Notes: a model not told the origin generated them from the letters alone. DNA of 64,000 nt from Nageia nagi (GCA_050084985.1 JBITNC010000001.1:75454001-75518000); one strand, 5' to 3'. Numbered from the stretch's first letter, positions 23,161-34,990 are shown. A program made the numbers and translations.

Positions 23161-24133
23161 CCATCCATAAACCATAGGTGTGATATATAAAGTTGAACAT
23201 TCATCTAATAATTCTTGATTAAGCTTTTCAGATTTGTAAAAAGAAATAGCATCACATTCCTTAATGGTTCTAATTTTTTTAGAAAACATAGCAGTTGAAA
23301 TATTAGTATGGATAGTTTTATTTTTGAACAAAGCATATAATATATCCCTATGAACTTGAGATGTAGAAATGAGATCATATAAACTAATTTTAGCAAGTGT
23401 ATTTTTCAATCGATCAATCATGCTATAAACTTTAGGATCATGAAGGATACTTACTTGTTCAATTGTGATTAGATTTGGAACTTGGCATAGTTTTCATCTT
23501 CTTAAGTTGGCACAAACCTCCTTTTCCACTAAAATAATGTTAATTATAGGTCCTTGGTTAGCAATACTTTCATCAATTGTATACCTTCCTTTCTCCATAA
23601 GCTCCAATATTGCAACTTCTAATGTCTTGCAAAAGTTTGAATCATGCCCATTTCATTCATAGTAAGTACAATAGGCATCAAAGCATCCCATATGAGTATT
23701 ATGATATTGGGAAGAAAGCTCAAGGGGATGTAAAAGTCCTCTTTTCATTAGATCCCTCAGCATAATGCATGGTTGTATCGGAAATGTATATGAATTTTTC
23801 TTTTGGGTTTGAGATCTTTGCATCTTTGAAGGGGAGCTAGGTCTATCCACCATATGTATTGGCTTTTCCTCTTTATTTGTATTTGCTTTTCTAGTATCTT
23901 GCACAAGGGGGTTGGGTGCATACTTAAGCTCACCTAAAGCTAACAATGCCTTCTCTTTATGCAATAATTGTTGGACTAATACTCTAAAACTAATATCTTT
24001 AGCACTAGGATCATGCAAATTAAGAATAGGTATAATGGATTCATGAAAAATAGCATAAATTTCATGTTCATATAATTTACTATGAATGGATTTCCATACC
24101 TTTTAAAAGCATGGAACATACTTCTCTAGGGTT

Positions 24134-24808
24134 TGATGGAATTAGAGGATTCCATAACCCAAGATCTCTTATACGTTCTCCATCAAATCTAGCAATTATA
24201 CATCTAAACTAAGAGCTCAAGAAACAATCACACAAAGTGACACAAGATGTATAGTGGTTTCTCTCTATGAGAGTAGTCCACTCTAAGGTCTCCTTTCCTC
24301 TATACTCTCAAACAATATTTACACTCATGGATCTCAACCATGTCTCTCCATAGCATCAAGCATGGCTTGCATGCATAAGACCTTACTCACTAAGATCTAT
24401 TCTAACTCATCATAACTTCATGATTTCATTACAATTCTTCACAACATGAGCTCTATTATAGAACTCATAACTAACCTCAAGTATTTAACTAATCGAACCA
24501 TAAATGGTTATTTAACCATGAGTTACTAATATTCTCATTATTTAATTGTAAGTGGAGAACCCTATTCCACCTACAAAATAATAGTTTATGTTAGGTAGAT
24601 AACACTATTCCACCCACTAGATAATATTTTATGTTGAGTGGATAACACTATTCCATTCATTAGATAATATTTTAAGTTGAGTGGATAACACTATTCCACC
24701 CACTATGCATGAACCTCATTATCACCTAATAAGCAACATTAGGTGATTATGAATATGCTAAAGTATATTAATTAATACAATACCCTAAATAACATTATTA
24801 GTTTAACA
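24134..24808 (-). mobile_element. Solo LTR inserted in T2 gag
   Basis: Plus-strand TGATGGAATT...TTTAACA, 675 bp. It shares short blocks (cacaaagtgacacaagatgt, agtccact) with the copia LTR family of this window but is clearly diverged. Flanks gggtt and aggtt form a 4/5 match target duplication, and the homologous T3 gag has a single uninterrupted copy of the site, so the insertion and later LTR-LTR recombination are well supported. Confidence 0.75.
24551..24705. repeat. 43-bp minisatellite inside the solo LTR
   Basis: ctattccac recurs at 24562, 24605, 24648 and 24691, an exact 43-bp period, with the unit containing gagtggataacactattcca. About 3.5 copies. Confidence 0.85.
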
Positions 24809-25429
24809 AGGTTTCATTGCCTCCTTGTCGAATTGCACATAACTCAAATACATTGCTTCTTGATGTTGTGCTTGTATTGGCCTATGAACACTTTGACTAA
24901 GGTCTTGAAAGAATCAATCAAATTACCTAGTAGAGTATAGAACCATTGACTAGCATCCCCTTTTACACTCCTTGGGAAGAATTTTACCATCAATATCTCC
25001 TTCAAACCTAGCTTCAACAAGCATTCCTCTTGAAAGCTAATGAGATGTTGTTTAGGATCTTATTCACCACTGAACATCTCAAACTTAAGGGTCTTGTGCT
25101 TGGGTGGTAGGGGAAAGTTGTGGATCTCATCTGTCAATGGTGAAGTGAAGATACCATCATATTCATCCAAATTTTGTTTTTGGGAGGTGCTAGAAGGTGT
25201 AGCTTGAATTGGAGGATTACATGTTAAGCTTCTTATACCAGTTAATGTATTAATTGCTTTCCACATCTTGAGCATATTTTTATTCATTTCTTACATCAGG
25301 GCAAGGACTATTAGATCCATTTCTACACCACTATCAACTTAGGAATAGGGATTCATGATGCTAGTGACATAAACCTATGACCAAAAACTTGCAAGATCTC
25401 ACTAATATGGTGAGAAAAATCAAATCATT

Positions 25430-25442
25430 AGGTCCACCAAAA
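25430..25442 (-). other. T2 primer-binding site candidate
   Basis: Just inside the 5' LTR the minus strand reads ttttggtggacctaatg. T3 has tttttggtgaacccact at the same place. A TGG-starting PBS is therefore shared, but I cannot name the tRNA. Confidence 0.5.
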
Positions 25443-26081
25443 TGTAGTCCTAAAATAATGCAATTAATTATTTATGGGAATTAATTAATGCACTATTGGT
25501 ATACTTGTTTCTTATTGACACATATATCTAAAATATGTTAATAATGCATAACAGATAAACATACATGTTCATTCCATTAAGATAAACATACATAAAAGAT
25601 AAGCATACATTCATTCAATTACATGTCATTGGCATCCTATACTTAGCACATCGCTGATAGCTTAAGATAAGCAATATAACAGATGCAATAAAGAATGTAA
25701 CAATGAATGAAAAAAAGAATCATCAGATAGCAAGCATAATATATAACTCATGAATAATATTTATGCATAGCATAGTGATGTAACATGTGCTAGAGTCTCT
25801 CTAGAGTCCTCCTCATATTCATTTTCCTATGACCTCTCTTTTAGAGATGATCTCCTTAGATCTTGTGGATGTTTTTATTTCATCTTTAATGCCTATATAT
25901 ATGATACATGTTTACATGAATTTGACCATTTTGACCCCTTGTACATTCCACAAGGGTCCATTAGACATATTACACAGCTTTGACATGACTTAGGGTATTA
26001 TTTAACCCATTTTACATAATACATCATTGAGGCTTTAAAATGAATAATTTAATAAATAATAATTCATTTTTAGTGTCTTCA
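25443..26081 (-). repeat. T2 5' LTR
   Basis: Plus-strand TGTAGTCCTA...GTGTCTTCA. Aligns with 10933-11588 throughout; its terminal CA is shifted or mutated relative to ATCTACA. About 639 bp. Confidence 0.8.
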
Positions 26082-27434
26082 TATATAAGATCTATAAAGT
26101 AGGTTTATTTTTTATTTTCCCTCTCTTGGCTTTTGAATATTTCTTGCCTCTCAATGGTTGCAAAACCTTCTATTATCTCATAGTTGAAGCCTTGAGCAAG
26201 ATCTCAAACCCTAATCACCCATAACACTCTAAATCACATATTTTGATCATTCTTATAGGTATTAGGGAGCATTGGGAGCTATTTTGGAGCCATTGGAGCA
26301 TCCATATCCTTTTTATATGGCATTCCTTGCATTTATGTGTATGTAGTATGTTTTTAGGCTATATTCATGGTAGTTTAATCTTGTTTTACCACTTTATCAT
26401 TATTTTAGCATAACATGAGCATCTCGCATTGTATTGTAGTAATTATTTTGCTTTCTAATGACCATTTGATTGTGGGAAGGGGTTATATATTCCTTCAAGG
26501 AGGTTGAACACCTCTCTTTGAGTACACTCTAGGGCCTTAAGGTATTAAAGTATTGAGAATCCCTCTAACATTATCTTTTGCAAGTCTAGGCATAAAATAA
26601 GAGCACATCCCTCCATCATTTTATCATAATATGAACTTTAGCAACAATCATGGTGGTGTAACCTTGATCCTCCTTCCTTGAGGGTCATCTTGGGGTTTCC
26701 TATAGGATCCATCCAATTCCAAAGGTAAGGTTAGTTGTAAAAAAATTTAGTTTGATACTAAGTATGAAATTATAAATGATGATCAATTAATTAAAAGTAT
26801 GGTTATGTTGATAAAGATACCATTAAATACTATCTTAGAATATCTTAGAAGCTTAAAATATAAAAATGCTTTCTTAGACTTAGCCAATCTATAGGAAGAG
26901 GAACCATTGCATATAGAAATTACAAGTGAAAGATTCAAACTAAATGGAAAACAACTGCTCAAATTATGAAATAATATTGAGGCTACATATTTGTAACAAC
27001 TACAATTACTAAGGTGACTATAACAATACCAATATTCAAAATCAAATTGAGATATTAATGAAGATTAATGGAAGATGGTAATTATTTTGTATAAAATAAA
27101 AGAAATATTTTTTGTAATATTTTGAAAATCATGAATACCAAATCTTATAAATACATGTTTAAGGTATCTGTATTGAAAAATTCCTTTTTTAATTTACCAT
27201 TGATCAAATATTTTTACATAAGTATATATGTAAAATTAGTTATGGAAATATATATCAAAATATATCTATTTTATCTTTTTTCTAGTGTGATATGGAAGGT
27301 ATGTGCCACTAGATTGATACCTCTTAGCACATTGCAAGTATTTATTTAAGATATCTAAGTTAGTAGCATTTGTTATCATGGTTATTGTATTGCATTATAT
27401 TAAGTTATTATATTTTTAAAAATTTTCTTTTCCA
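26082..27434. other. T4 LTR remainder and unassigned AT-rich DNA
   Basis: Starts with tatataaga and a CT-rich run, the expected continuation of the LTR broken at 10932. From about 26740 on it is AT-rich with no recognised coding sequence; the open frame 27122-27349 shows no domain. The last about 60 bp before 27435 resemble a unit of the 135-bp array found after T3 (tttaaaaattttcttttcca), consistent with T3 having inserted at the edge of that array. Confidence 0.4.
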
Positions 27435-28058
27435 TGTTTTAGGCACTTAAAAATGAATTCTTATTTATTAAATAATTTATTTTTATATAATAAAGAGATA
27501 TTCATTGTTTAAAGGGATTAAAATATATCCAAGGTAATGTAATCAATGTACAATGACCACTAAACAATGTAAGTGGTGTCAAATATCTATAAAGGTATCA
27601 TAAACTATGTACTGTGTGATGATACCAAGGCAAGAAGAAGACCAAGATGTTGCTATAAAATAATATAAAAGGCAAATTCATGATTAGTAGATAATCATCA
27701 ACTTGATAGGAGAATACATGCATACCATATTTCTAAACAATAATAGTATTTTGTAAAACCACCTATCTATGGATTTGTTATCTATCCTTCATTGTATTTC
27801 TTATATTTTAATTTCTATGTTTAATTCTATGTATTTTACAATGCTGGTGGCATGTGAATTTTAAGACATCAATGTCATTGTTATTATCTCTAAATAAATG
27901 GTGATTGCATGAGAGTATTAATTATGGTTTATTTACTTAAATGTGATGAAGGTACATGTCTATCATTATTAAACTAGTATATTTTAGATGTATATTTCAG
28001 TATTTGATTTGTATACAAATAGTACTTTATTTATTGGATTACACATTATTTTTTGACA
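27435..28058 (+). repeat. T3 5' LTR
   Basis: TGTTTTAGGC...TTTTGACA, 624 bp, aligned with 32744-33371. Internal blocks such as gtaagtggtgtcaaat and agtattgattatggttt-like words match. It shares its first about 50 bp with the T2 LTR. Confidence 0.8.
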
Positions 28059-28060
28059 TT

Positions 28061-28075
28061 TTTGGTGAACCCACT
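28061..28075 (+). other. T3 primer-binding site candidate
   Basis: ttggtgaacccacta directly after the LTR; counterpart of ttggtggacctaatg in T2. Confidence 0.5.
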
Positions 28076-28439
28076 ATCTCAAATGATCTTTTACGTCTTG
28101 TTCGAGATCTTGCATATTTCTATAATGGATCCAACTACGTTGACTTTGTGATTTACCTATTTGTAAGGTGTTGATGTCATGCAAAATGACACAAAATATT
28201 CAGCAATAATTTCAACAACTTATCCAATAGTAAATGGCATAATTGAATTAGTTAATAGCTCAATTCACTCCCCAGTTGTAAGCTTCTACCAATAATAATC
28301 AATAATTGTTTTAGGCTTCCCTAGCAATAAGAATTTCAAAGCTTGAGAATGATAAAAGATCTCATAGAAAGAATGAAGACTATAATAGTGTTTTCACCTC
28401 ACCCTTATCGATAGATATCCATAATTATCCCCTACCACC

Positions 28440-29400
28440 TGACCTCAAGTCCCCCAAGTTCAAGATGTTTAGTAGTGAACAAGACTTGAAACATCTTATC
28501 ATATTTCATGAGGAGTGCTTGTTGAAATTAGGATCCGAGGAGAAATTGATGATGAAATTCTCCCTAAGGAGTTTGAATTATGATGCTAGTCAATGGTTCC
28601 ATAATTTTCCTAAGGGATCTATAGATTCCTTCAAATCATTGGTAAAGATATTCATGAATCAGTATAAGCATAATGTTAAAGAGTAAAGTATGGCTACAAA
28701 ATTATGTGCCTTATGCTAAGGATGTAATGAAACCCTAGAGAAGTATATTCCAAGATTCAAAAAGATATAGAAATTCATTCATAGTCATTTAGATAAAATA
28801 AAAATTTATAATATTTTTATTTATTTCATTCTTCTAGTTATTAAGCAATATGCTCTTGATTATACTGAGTTGGGTTTTAGAATTATGACTAAAAGAGTTA
28901 TAGAAAAATAAAAAGTGTTAATTAAGCTTGGTTCACTCAAGTATGCAAATACCAAATACAATAAGGATAATGGAAAAATATATATATAAAAGAGGAAAAG
29001 AATGTAAACATGGCTAAAAAACCTACTCTTACTAGATCTGATACAATAAGGAGTCATACATTTACTTTTCCTATTCAGTAAGGTTTCTTCTATAGTACCT
29101 AGTTAAAAAGGGCTTATTAAAACCTTTGAAAAGAAAAGCAAAGGGTGATAATGTGTCCATGGGTAATTTAGATGCTTGTTGTACCTATTATCAAAGAAGA
29201 GGACAATCTACAAATAGTTGTAAGGCTTTTGAGGTAGATATATTGAATCTTATTGCTCAAGGGAAGTATGAAATAAAAAAGAATGCTTCAGATCCAAATC
29301 AAGTAGTGTATATAATATTAGTGGATGAGGAGATTTGTACCAACCTAAAGGGGGTCATCCAAGGTCCATCCTAAATACAATTACTATTGTCTTCTACTTG
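28440..29400 (+). pseudogene. T3 gag
   Basis: The open piece 28465-28686 has EECLLKLGSEEKL and QWFHNFPKGSIDSFKSLVK, homologous to T2 gag. After a TAA at 28684 the reading continues with ETLEKYIPRFKK. The piece 29126-29374 contains CTYYQRRGQSTNSC, a zinc-finger motif in which the His is Gln. It would form the particle; as it stands it is broken. Confidence 0.75.
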
Positions 29401-29460
29401 ATCCAAAAGCTTATAAGATGATAGACTAATTGAAAACTATTTCTACTAAGATTAGCTTGT

Positions 29461-30143
29461 ATGATCTTATTAACACATCTAAAAAACATAAGGAGGTCCT
29501 ATATGAATTGTTCAAAAAAAGAAAAAATCCCTATGAATATTTATGCCATTTTCTTTTCTAAAAAACTTAAATCTATCAAATATTGTGATGCAATTTCATT
29601 CTTCAAATATGAAAAACTTAGCAAAGAACTCATTTATGAATGTTTAACACTTTATGTCATACCTATGATACATGGGCATGAAATAAAAAGAGAAATAGTA
29701 GATCTTAGTTCAGCTATCAATGTTTGTTCTTAAAAATTCCTACAACAACTCCCAAATAATGATGTCCATATCCCTCCCTTATAAGAACTAAATTTTTGCA
29801 TAAGAGCCTATGATATTTCATCTAAAAAACCACTTAGCATAGTTACACTTCCATTCACACCAGCTATTAGAATTATCCAAAAAAAATCCATGTAATGAGT
29901 GGTAGGCTTTTATACAACTTACTCCTAGTGAGACCTTGGTTACATGATATAGACGTAGTACCTTCTACAGTACATGGTCATTTAAAGTATGAATACGAGG
30001 GACAAATACATATACTTATAGGGGATCTAGAGCCATACGAATTGTGTAATCTAGTAGATTTGGATATTAAAAGATTGGAATTAATTTATCTTAAGTTTCA
30101 TATTGTTCCAAAAGAATTTGAATTAGCATTAATAAAAACATAA
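29461..30143 (+). pseudogene. T3 protease region
   Basis: The open piece 29461-29733 is homologous to T2 23421-23149 (ISFFKYEKLSKELIYECLTLY) and ends in REIVDLSSAINVCS, the protease motif with VDNGS altered to VDLSS. The piece 29895-30143 continues with LVRPWLHDIDVVP, the part after the active site. Confidence 0.7.
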
Positions 30144-31090
30144 AAATAAATCCAAGTTGCAAATTCATGTATGGGAACGTATAGAATTTAGAACCATAAC
30201 TCGTTACCTTTTGTGAAAGATTTTTATCATCTGAAAATAGTAAAAAATGCAGAGCACCCATGCCATGTTGAGGGAATTGTACAGTGTCCATGATATGATT
30301 CTAAAGGGTAGGTGAGTGGTTCCTATTTCATGGCCTCTATGTCTCCAAATCCAATCAGTCAAAAGATAGTACAATCAAATAGAACATAAGTAATATCTTT
30401 CCATATCCTTTTATGCATAAGTACATGAATCAAAACTGTAAATACAAAGGGGGGAGGATTCAGAATATCAAAATACGGTATGCCTTCTTTTCCTACTAAT
30501 TTAGGATCTTAGAAAGACAAGAAAGGGCTAGGTAGTGATCAAAATAGTAAGAAAACTTCAAGAAATATTAATTTTGTTGCAAAATGCACTATGATTGAGC
30601 TCTTGATGAAATTAATGATAATATACCTCTTGAGTTTGATTATTTTTCTACTAATGATGAAATATTAGAATACATGGGGGAATATTCAAAATTGCCCAAA
30701 TCAAATGATAAAAGTAAAGCAAATTAAATTCTTAGTCAATATGGGTATTTTGGATAGTAGGTAAATTTTAAGGAAGTTTTTCAAGTACAACAAGTTGACA
30801 AATAAGACATTGGTGATCATGAGATCCCTATTTTAGAGGAGTTACCTTCATTACTACAAAAGAAAGAGGAGGAAAGATTTTTTACTAAAGAGTTTATTGA
30901 TATTAACATTGGCATAAATGAACAAAAAGGTTGATAAAAAATGGAACTACTCTCCCAATTCCATAACAAGAAAGGTACAAAAATAAGTTTATTGAATGTC
31001 ATAAGAACTTTACATGATCTTATTCTAATATGCCTAGTTTAGATACATATTTTATCATGCATATTTTACCATTAAAAGAGGGAGCAAAGC
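30144..31090. other. T3 broken linker between protease and RT
   Basis: Homologous in position to T2 22450-21780. Short acidic-looking coding fragments with many stops (for example LLQKKEEERFFTKEF near 30855-30900) but no nameable domain. Confidence 0.5.
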
Positions 31091-31408
31091 TTGTTAAGAA
31101 AAAAACCAAGAAAGATGCATCCTTCAAAAGCATTGTTAGTAAAAAAAATAAAGAAATATTTGAATGTTGGTTTTATTAGGCCAATAGATTATTCAGAATG
31201 GATGGCTAATATTGTTCCTATTACCAAACCAAATGGGGAAATAAGAATTTGTATTGATTTTAAAGACATCAATAATTCTTGTCCAAAGAATGATTTTTCA
31301 TTACCAAATATTGATATGATTATAGCTAGTATTAATGGTCATGATACTTTATCTTTTATGGATGAAAAAGAAGAGCCAAAAACCTTCAATGAAATGCACC
31401 TCAAATGA
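31091..31408 (+). pseudogene. T3 RT N-terminus fused in frame to integrase tail
   Basis: The first about 90 codons are RT fingers (KKIKKYLNVGFIRPIDYSEW, then NGEIRICIDFKDINNSCPK). The text runs through GHDTLSFMD, which in RT leads to the palm domain, and then switches to EKEEPKTFNEMHLK, which is the end of the integrase (T2 has DDKEELNTFNAIHIK near 12705-12665). The frame stays open over the join and ends at a TGA that T2 has at the same place. The product would have no catalytic Asp of RT YVDD and no integrase core. Confidence 0.85.
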
Positions 31409-31590
31409 TTATATGCATGAAGCACACAACCTCATGCCTCAATTTATCGTGATGCATCAAAATGAAGTACATGTATAATATGTTTCGCTTTTGTTTCAAG
31501 TTTTGTTTTTGCCTTTTATATGACATCGATGCAGTAATTTTGCTTTCACATCACCAACATTGTAAAATTTAGAAAAATATAAAAAAGCAA

Positions 31591-32125
31591 GCATAATATC
31601 TTTAAATTAGGGACATAAAATGTCTGATCATCAATATTTGATGACATAGCTAGTGAGAGTTTGCTCACTTAAAAGAAAATAGTTATACAATTGCTAGCAA
31701 GGATATTGGCATTGGCTCATACCCAATGGACAATGTACCTTATAGTGTATCTATACATGGTTATGATTACAACCATAAAAATATAATATATTTGTATCAT
31801 AGATATAAAATGTATGATCATCAATGGCCTATGACATGGTTAGTGAGAGTTCACTCACTTAAAAGAAAACTAGTGAAATAATTGTTAGTAAGGATGGTGA
31901 CATTGGCTCATACCCAATGGATGATGCACCTTACTATTTATCCATACGTGGTTATGCTTACAACCATAAAAGCATAATATCTTTGAATCATAGACATAAA
32001 ACATATAATTAACAATGGTCATCGATATGGCTAGTGAGAGTTTACTCACTTAAAAGTAAATCGATGATACAACTATTAGTGATAACAATGACATTGGTTC
32101 ATACCCAATGGACGATGCATCTCAC
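31591..32125 (+). repeat. 190-bp tandem repeat in T3 3' UTR, about 2.8 copies
   Basis: Units start at 31591, 31781 and 31972 (190-191 bp). Shared words are agcataatatctttgaatca, gctagtgagagtttactcac, cattggctcatacccaatgg and ggttatgattacaaccataa. The same unit exists about 1.5 times in T2. Confidence 0.9.
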
Positions 32126-32612
32126 AAAAATCAATTACATGATGTTTCTAACATACTTTTTGTCACATGATATTATATAATTTATTTTTTGTTATAGGTA
32201 AAAAAAAGGATTTAACGCATCCACGCCATTAGCAGTATTTGTCTACATACCATCAACACCATTCATCAAACTACATCAAGGTTTAAAATCAATTTGGCAC
32301 TCCTGTATCAAGATATAGAACACAAAATGTAAGAATCCCTAGTATCAAAGTTGAAGGAGCAATCACTTTCATGCTTGCATACTCACTAGGGGAAAAAAGA
32401 GATATTTCTTTATGTTTTATCTTTGCTGCAACAATAAAGGAGCTTTGTTGCTTTCTTGGGGCCACCAAATGAAAAGGGGTTAGTGAAGGTCTTGCATCAA
32501 AAGATAATGTTGTTGAACAAGAGTTCAAAGATCTCAAAAAAAAAAAATTCTACTATTCTTCTTTGGATATGTAACTTCATGTATTTCATTACACCTCCAA
32601 AGAGAGGTAATA
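32126..32612. other. T3 3' UTR remainder and PPT
   Basis: No gene. Ends in acctccaaagagaggtaa (about 32591-32609), the PPT preceding the first LTR start. Similar nucleotide sequence precedes the T2 PPT. A minus-strand open frame at 32537-32289 has no match in T2 and is taken as chance. Confidence 0.6.
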
Positions 32613-32743
32613 TATAGATGCCTAAAAATGAATTCTTATTTATTAAATAATTCATTTTTATAACATTAAGAGATATTTATTGTATAAAAGGGTTAAAATA
32701 TACCCAAGGAAATGTAATCAATGTAAAAGGACCACTAAAAAAT
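32613..32743 (+). repeat. Duplicated first 131 bp of T3 3' LTR
   Basis: tatagatgcctaaaaatgaa at 32613 and tgtagatgcctaaaaatgaa at 32744 start two near-identical 131-bp segments. The first directly follows the PPT; only the second continues into a full LTR. Confidence 0.85.
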
Positions 32744-33371
32744 TGTAGATGCCTAAAAATGAATTCTTATTTATTAAATAATTAATTTTTATAGCATTAA
32801 GAGATATTTATTGTATAAAGGGGTTAAAATATATCCAAGGCAATGTAATCAATGCAAAAGGACCACTAAATAATGTAAGTGGTGTCAAATGTCTATGTAG
32901 GAATCATAAATTATGTAATGGGTGATGATACCAAGGAAATAAGAAGACCATAATGTTGCTATAAAAGAATATAAAATGCAAATGACTTATGATTAACAAA
33001 TCATCATCAACTGGATAGGAGAATACATGCATATCATACATCCGAACAACAACGGTATTTTGTAACACTACCTATCCATGGATCTATTATTTATCCTTCA
33101 TCACATTTCTTAAATTTAAATTTTTGTGTCTAATTTTGTGTGTTTTATGATGTTGATGATGTGTGAACTTTAAAATGTAGATATCATTATTCTTGCATCC
33201 AAACGAATGGTGATTTCCTGAGAGTATTGATTATGGTTTGTTTACTCGAATCTAGCAAAGGTACATGTTTATCATTATTCTAATTGATATAGTTCATATC
33301 TATATTTTAGTATTTGATTTGTAGAGGAATAGTGCTTAGTTTATTGCATTGCAAATTAGTTATTATCTACA
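32744..33371 (+). repeat. T3 3' LTR
   Basis: TGTAGATGCC...ATCTACA, 628 bp, close in length to the 5' LTR. Begins and ends with the 6-bp inverted repeat TGTAGA/TCTACA also seen in T2. Confidence 0.85.
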
Positions 33372-33787
33372 CATACTTCTAGACGCCAACATTCTACAAG
33401 GTTTGATAATATAAGTTCACTTAAGAATGTTTTGACCTTTTGTACATCATGACTCTACTATGATGGTGATGATTACCATCTCATGTTTTTTATAATTCCT
33501 TTTATGTTCATTCTTATATGCCAACATTCTATAAGGTTTGATAGTGGAATTCCATCCATTTTATTATTATTCTTTGTACATCATGATGGTATTATGATTT
33601 TGATAATTAACACATCATAATTTTGGAAATTTTATTTTCTATGCACTCCTATAGGTTGATGTTATATAAGGTCTATTAATAGAAGTTCACTCATGGAATT
33701 TTTAACCTTTTATACATCATGATGATATTATGATAGTGATGGTTACCATATCATATTTTAAGGAATTTTCTTTTCACCCTTACAATT
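33372..33787. repeat. 135-bp tandem array, left part (about 3 units)
   Basis: gccaacattctacaaggttt at 33385, 33520 and gttgatgttatataaggt at 33655 give a 135-bp period. Each unit contains tacatcatgatg...tattatgat and a T-rich tail. The array is interrupted at 33788 by copia C1 and continues at 44001. Confidence 0.85.
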
Positions 33788-34287
33788 TGAAAGAATTGAA
33801 CTATAACATGAACAACTCTAAACTTCCAAGATCACATGAGAGTTCATAAAAACACATATAACAAACTCACAAAGCAATCTCATAAATATAACACAAGATG
33901 TAAGTGATTCCTCCAATTAGGAGTACATCCACTAACTAGATCTTTACTTCAATCACAAATACAACTCTCTTACAATCCTCCTAATCTCAACTCTTAAACA
34001 CTATCCTCTAGCACAACTTTACTCCACAAATTGGTATCTAATCATAAAGAGGGATCCTCCTATTTATAGATCAAAATCCCTTTTTGGATCACCCTTTTAT
34101 CCAATGTACAAAAGCATGACATGCACCTTTTACCCAAGGGGCATGCTCATGACATGGAGTGTAGGACAAGTAACATTATCATATTCACTTAAATACTTAA
34201 GGTATCAAATGATACCCTTAAGTATTAATGAACTTACATAGAATATTATTACAAAAATTTTACATTAATGCATTATACATTCCAACA
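33788..34287 (-). repeat. C1 3' LTR
   Basis: Minus strand opens TGTTGGAATG. The plus-strand start tgaaagaattgaactataac is shared with the outer 5' LTR at 43498. Hairpin at 34184-34232. About 500 bp. Confidence 0.9.
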
Positions 34288-34296
34288 CTTCCCCTT
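34288..34296 (-). other. C1 polypurine tract
   Basis: Minus strand aaggggaag directly before TGTTGGAATG. Confidence 0.85.
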
Positions 34297-34990
34297 AATG
34301 CAATATTGGGATAGAGCGAATAAGAGAGAAGAAAGAAGAGAAAGTAAGAGAGTTCTCCTTCAAATAAATACAATGGAGATGAGAACTTTTTACATATTTT
34401 TAAAGTAAGAAAAATCTAATTTGAGAGTCACTACTTTGCCAAATACAATCATTAACCATAATTGATTTCAGTGTACATGAAGTAATCATCCAACAAGAAG
34501 TCATGAAGAGTCTCTAAGAGCCTACATACCTAAAGTAAGTAACCTGTAATCTTAAGAAACTTGCAAGTCATAAGTAGCTCAAATAATAAAATCAATTAGA
34601 TGCAACATATTCATATCAATGAGGATAGATGAATCACATAAAATCCATCATGAACTGATAAATGGTGCACTATAAGTTATCATAAAGATGTTATGTCAAA
34701 AACTCATAGTCACCTATTGTATATAAAACATGTGTTGATTATCATTACAAAATAGAGCATGCACTTATGAGTTCCTCACATATGGATAACTGAATAATGC
34801 CAAAAGACACATAAGAGTTCCTCACACATGGATAACTGAACCATTTTATATTGGCCAATCTTTTGCTTTAAAAATTTTGTACAAGTTCCTCATGTAGAGC
34901 GAACTTACAATAAAAGTGTATAACAAAATAAACATTATACACCACCAAATCCTCTTTAGGGATGAAGTTGTCATTATAAACATGAATTCA
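34297..34990. other. C1 3' untranslated region
   Basis: No coding sequence. Contains a duplicated block (gagttcctcacacatggataactga at about 34770 and 34807). AT-rich. Confidence 0.6.

Larger units (their letters stand above)
23160..25400 (-). pseudogene. T2 gag, split by a solo LTR
   Basis: Open pieces 25287-25060 (N-terminal), 24018-23653 and 23421-23149 form the gag region. SFKTLVKVFIGQYKHN lies near 24900-24850 and a CxxxxxNGHxxxxC-like zinc finger near 23670. The frame is interrupted by an unrelated LTR at 24134-24808; T3 preserves the uninterrupted version (gtaatgaaaccctagagaag near 28727). Confidence 0.75.
10933..26081 (-). mobile_element. T2: Tat-type Ty3/gypsy element with two RNase H domains
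   Basis: Minus-strand element with LTRs at both ends (25443-26081 as 5', 10933-11588 as 3'). Minus-strand order is gag, protease, RT, RNase H, second (archaeal-type) RNase H, integrase, repeat-bearing 3' untranslated region. The second RNase H between RNase H and integrase is the hallmark of the Tat lineage of plant Ty3/gypsy. About 9.2 kb without the nested T1; the solo LTR at 24134 accounts for another 0.68 kb. Flanking 5-mers aatat and tatat could be a mutated target duplication. All ORFs are broken. Confidence 0.85.
27435..33371 (+). mobile_element. T3: internally deleted Tat-type element
   Basis: Plus-strand relative of T2 with 5' LTR 27435-28058 and 3' LTR 32744-33371, PBS-like site, gag, protease and the first part of RT. 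RT jumps in frame into the last codons of integrase at about 31370, so most of RT, both RNases H and nearly all integrase are gone. The 3' region holds a tandem array. LTRs, PBS and PPT remain, so it is built like a non-autonomous element that could have been mobilised by a complete relative. Confidence 0.85.
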
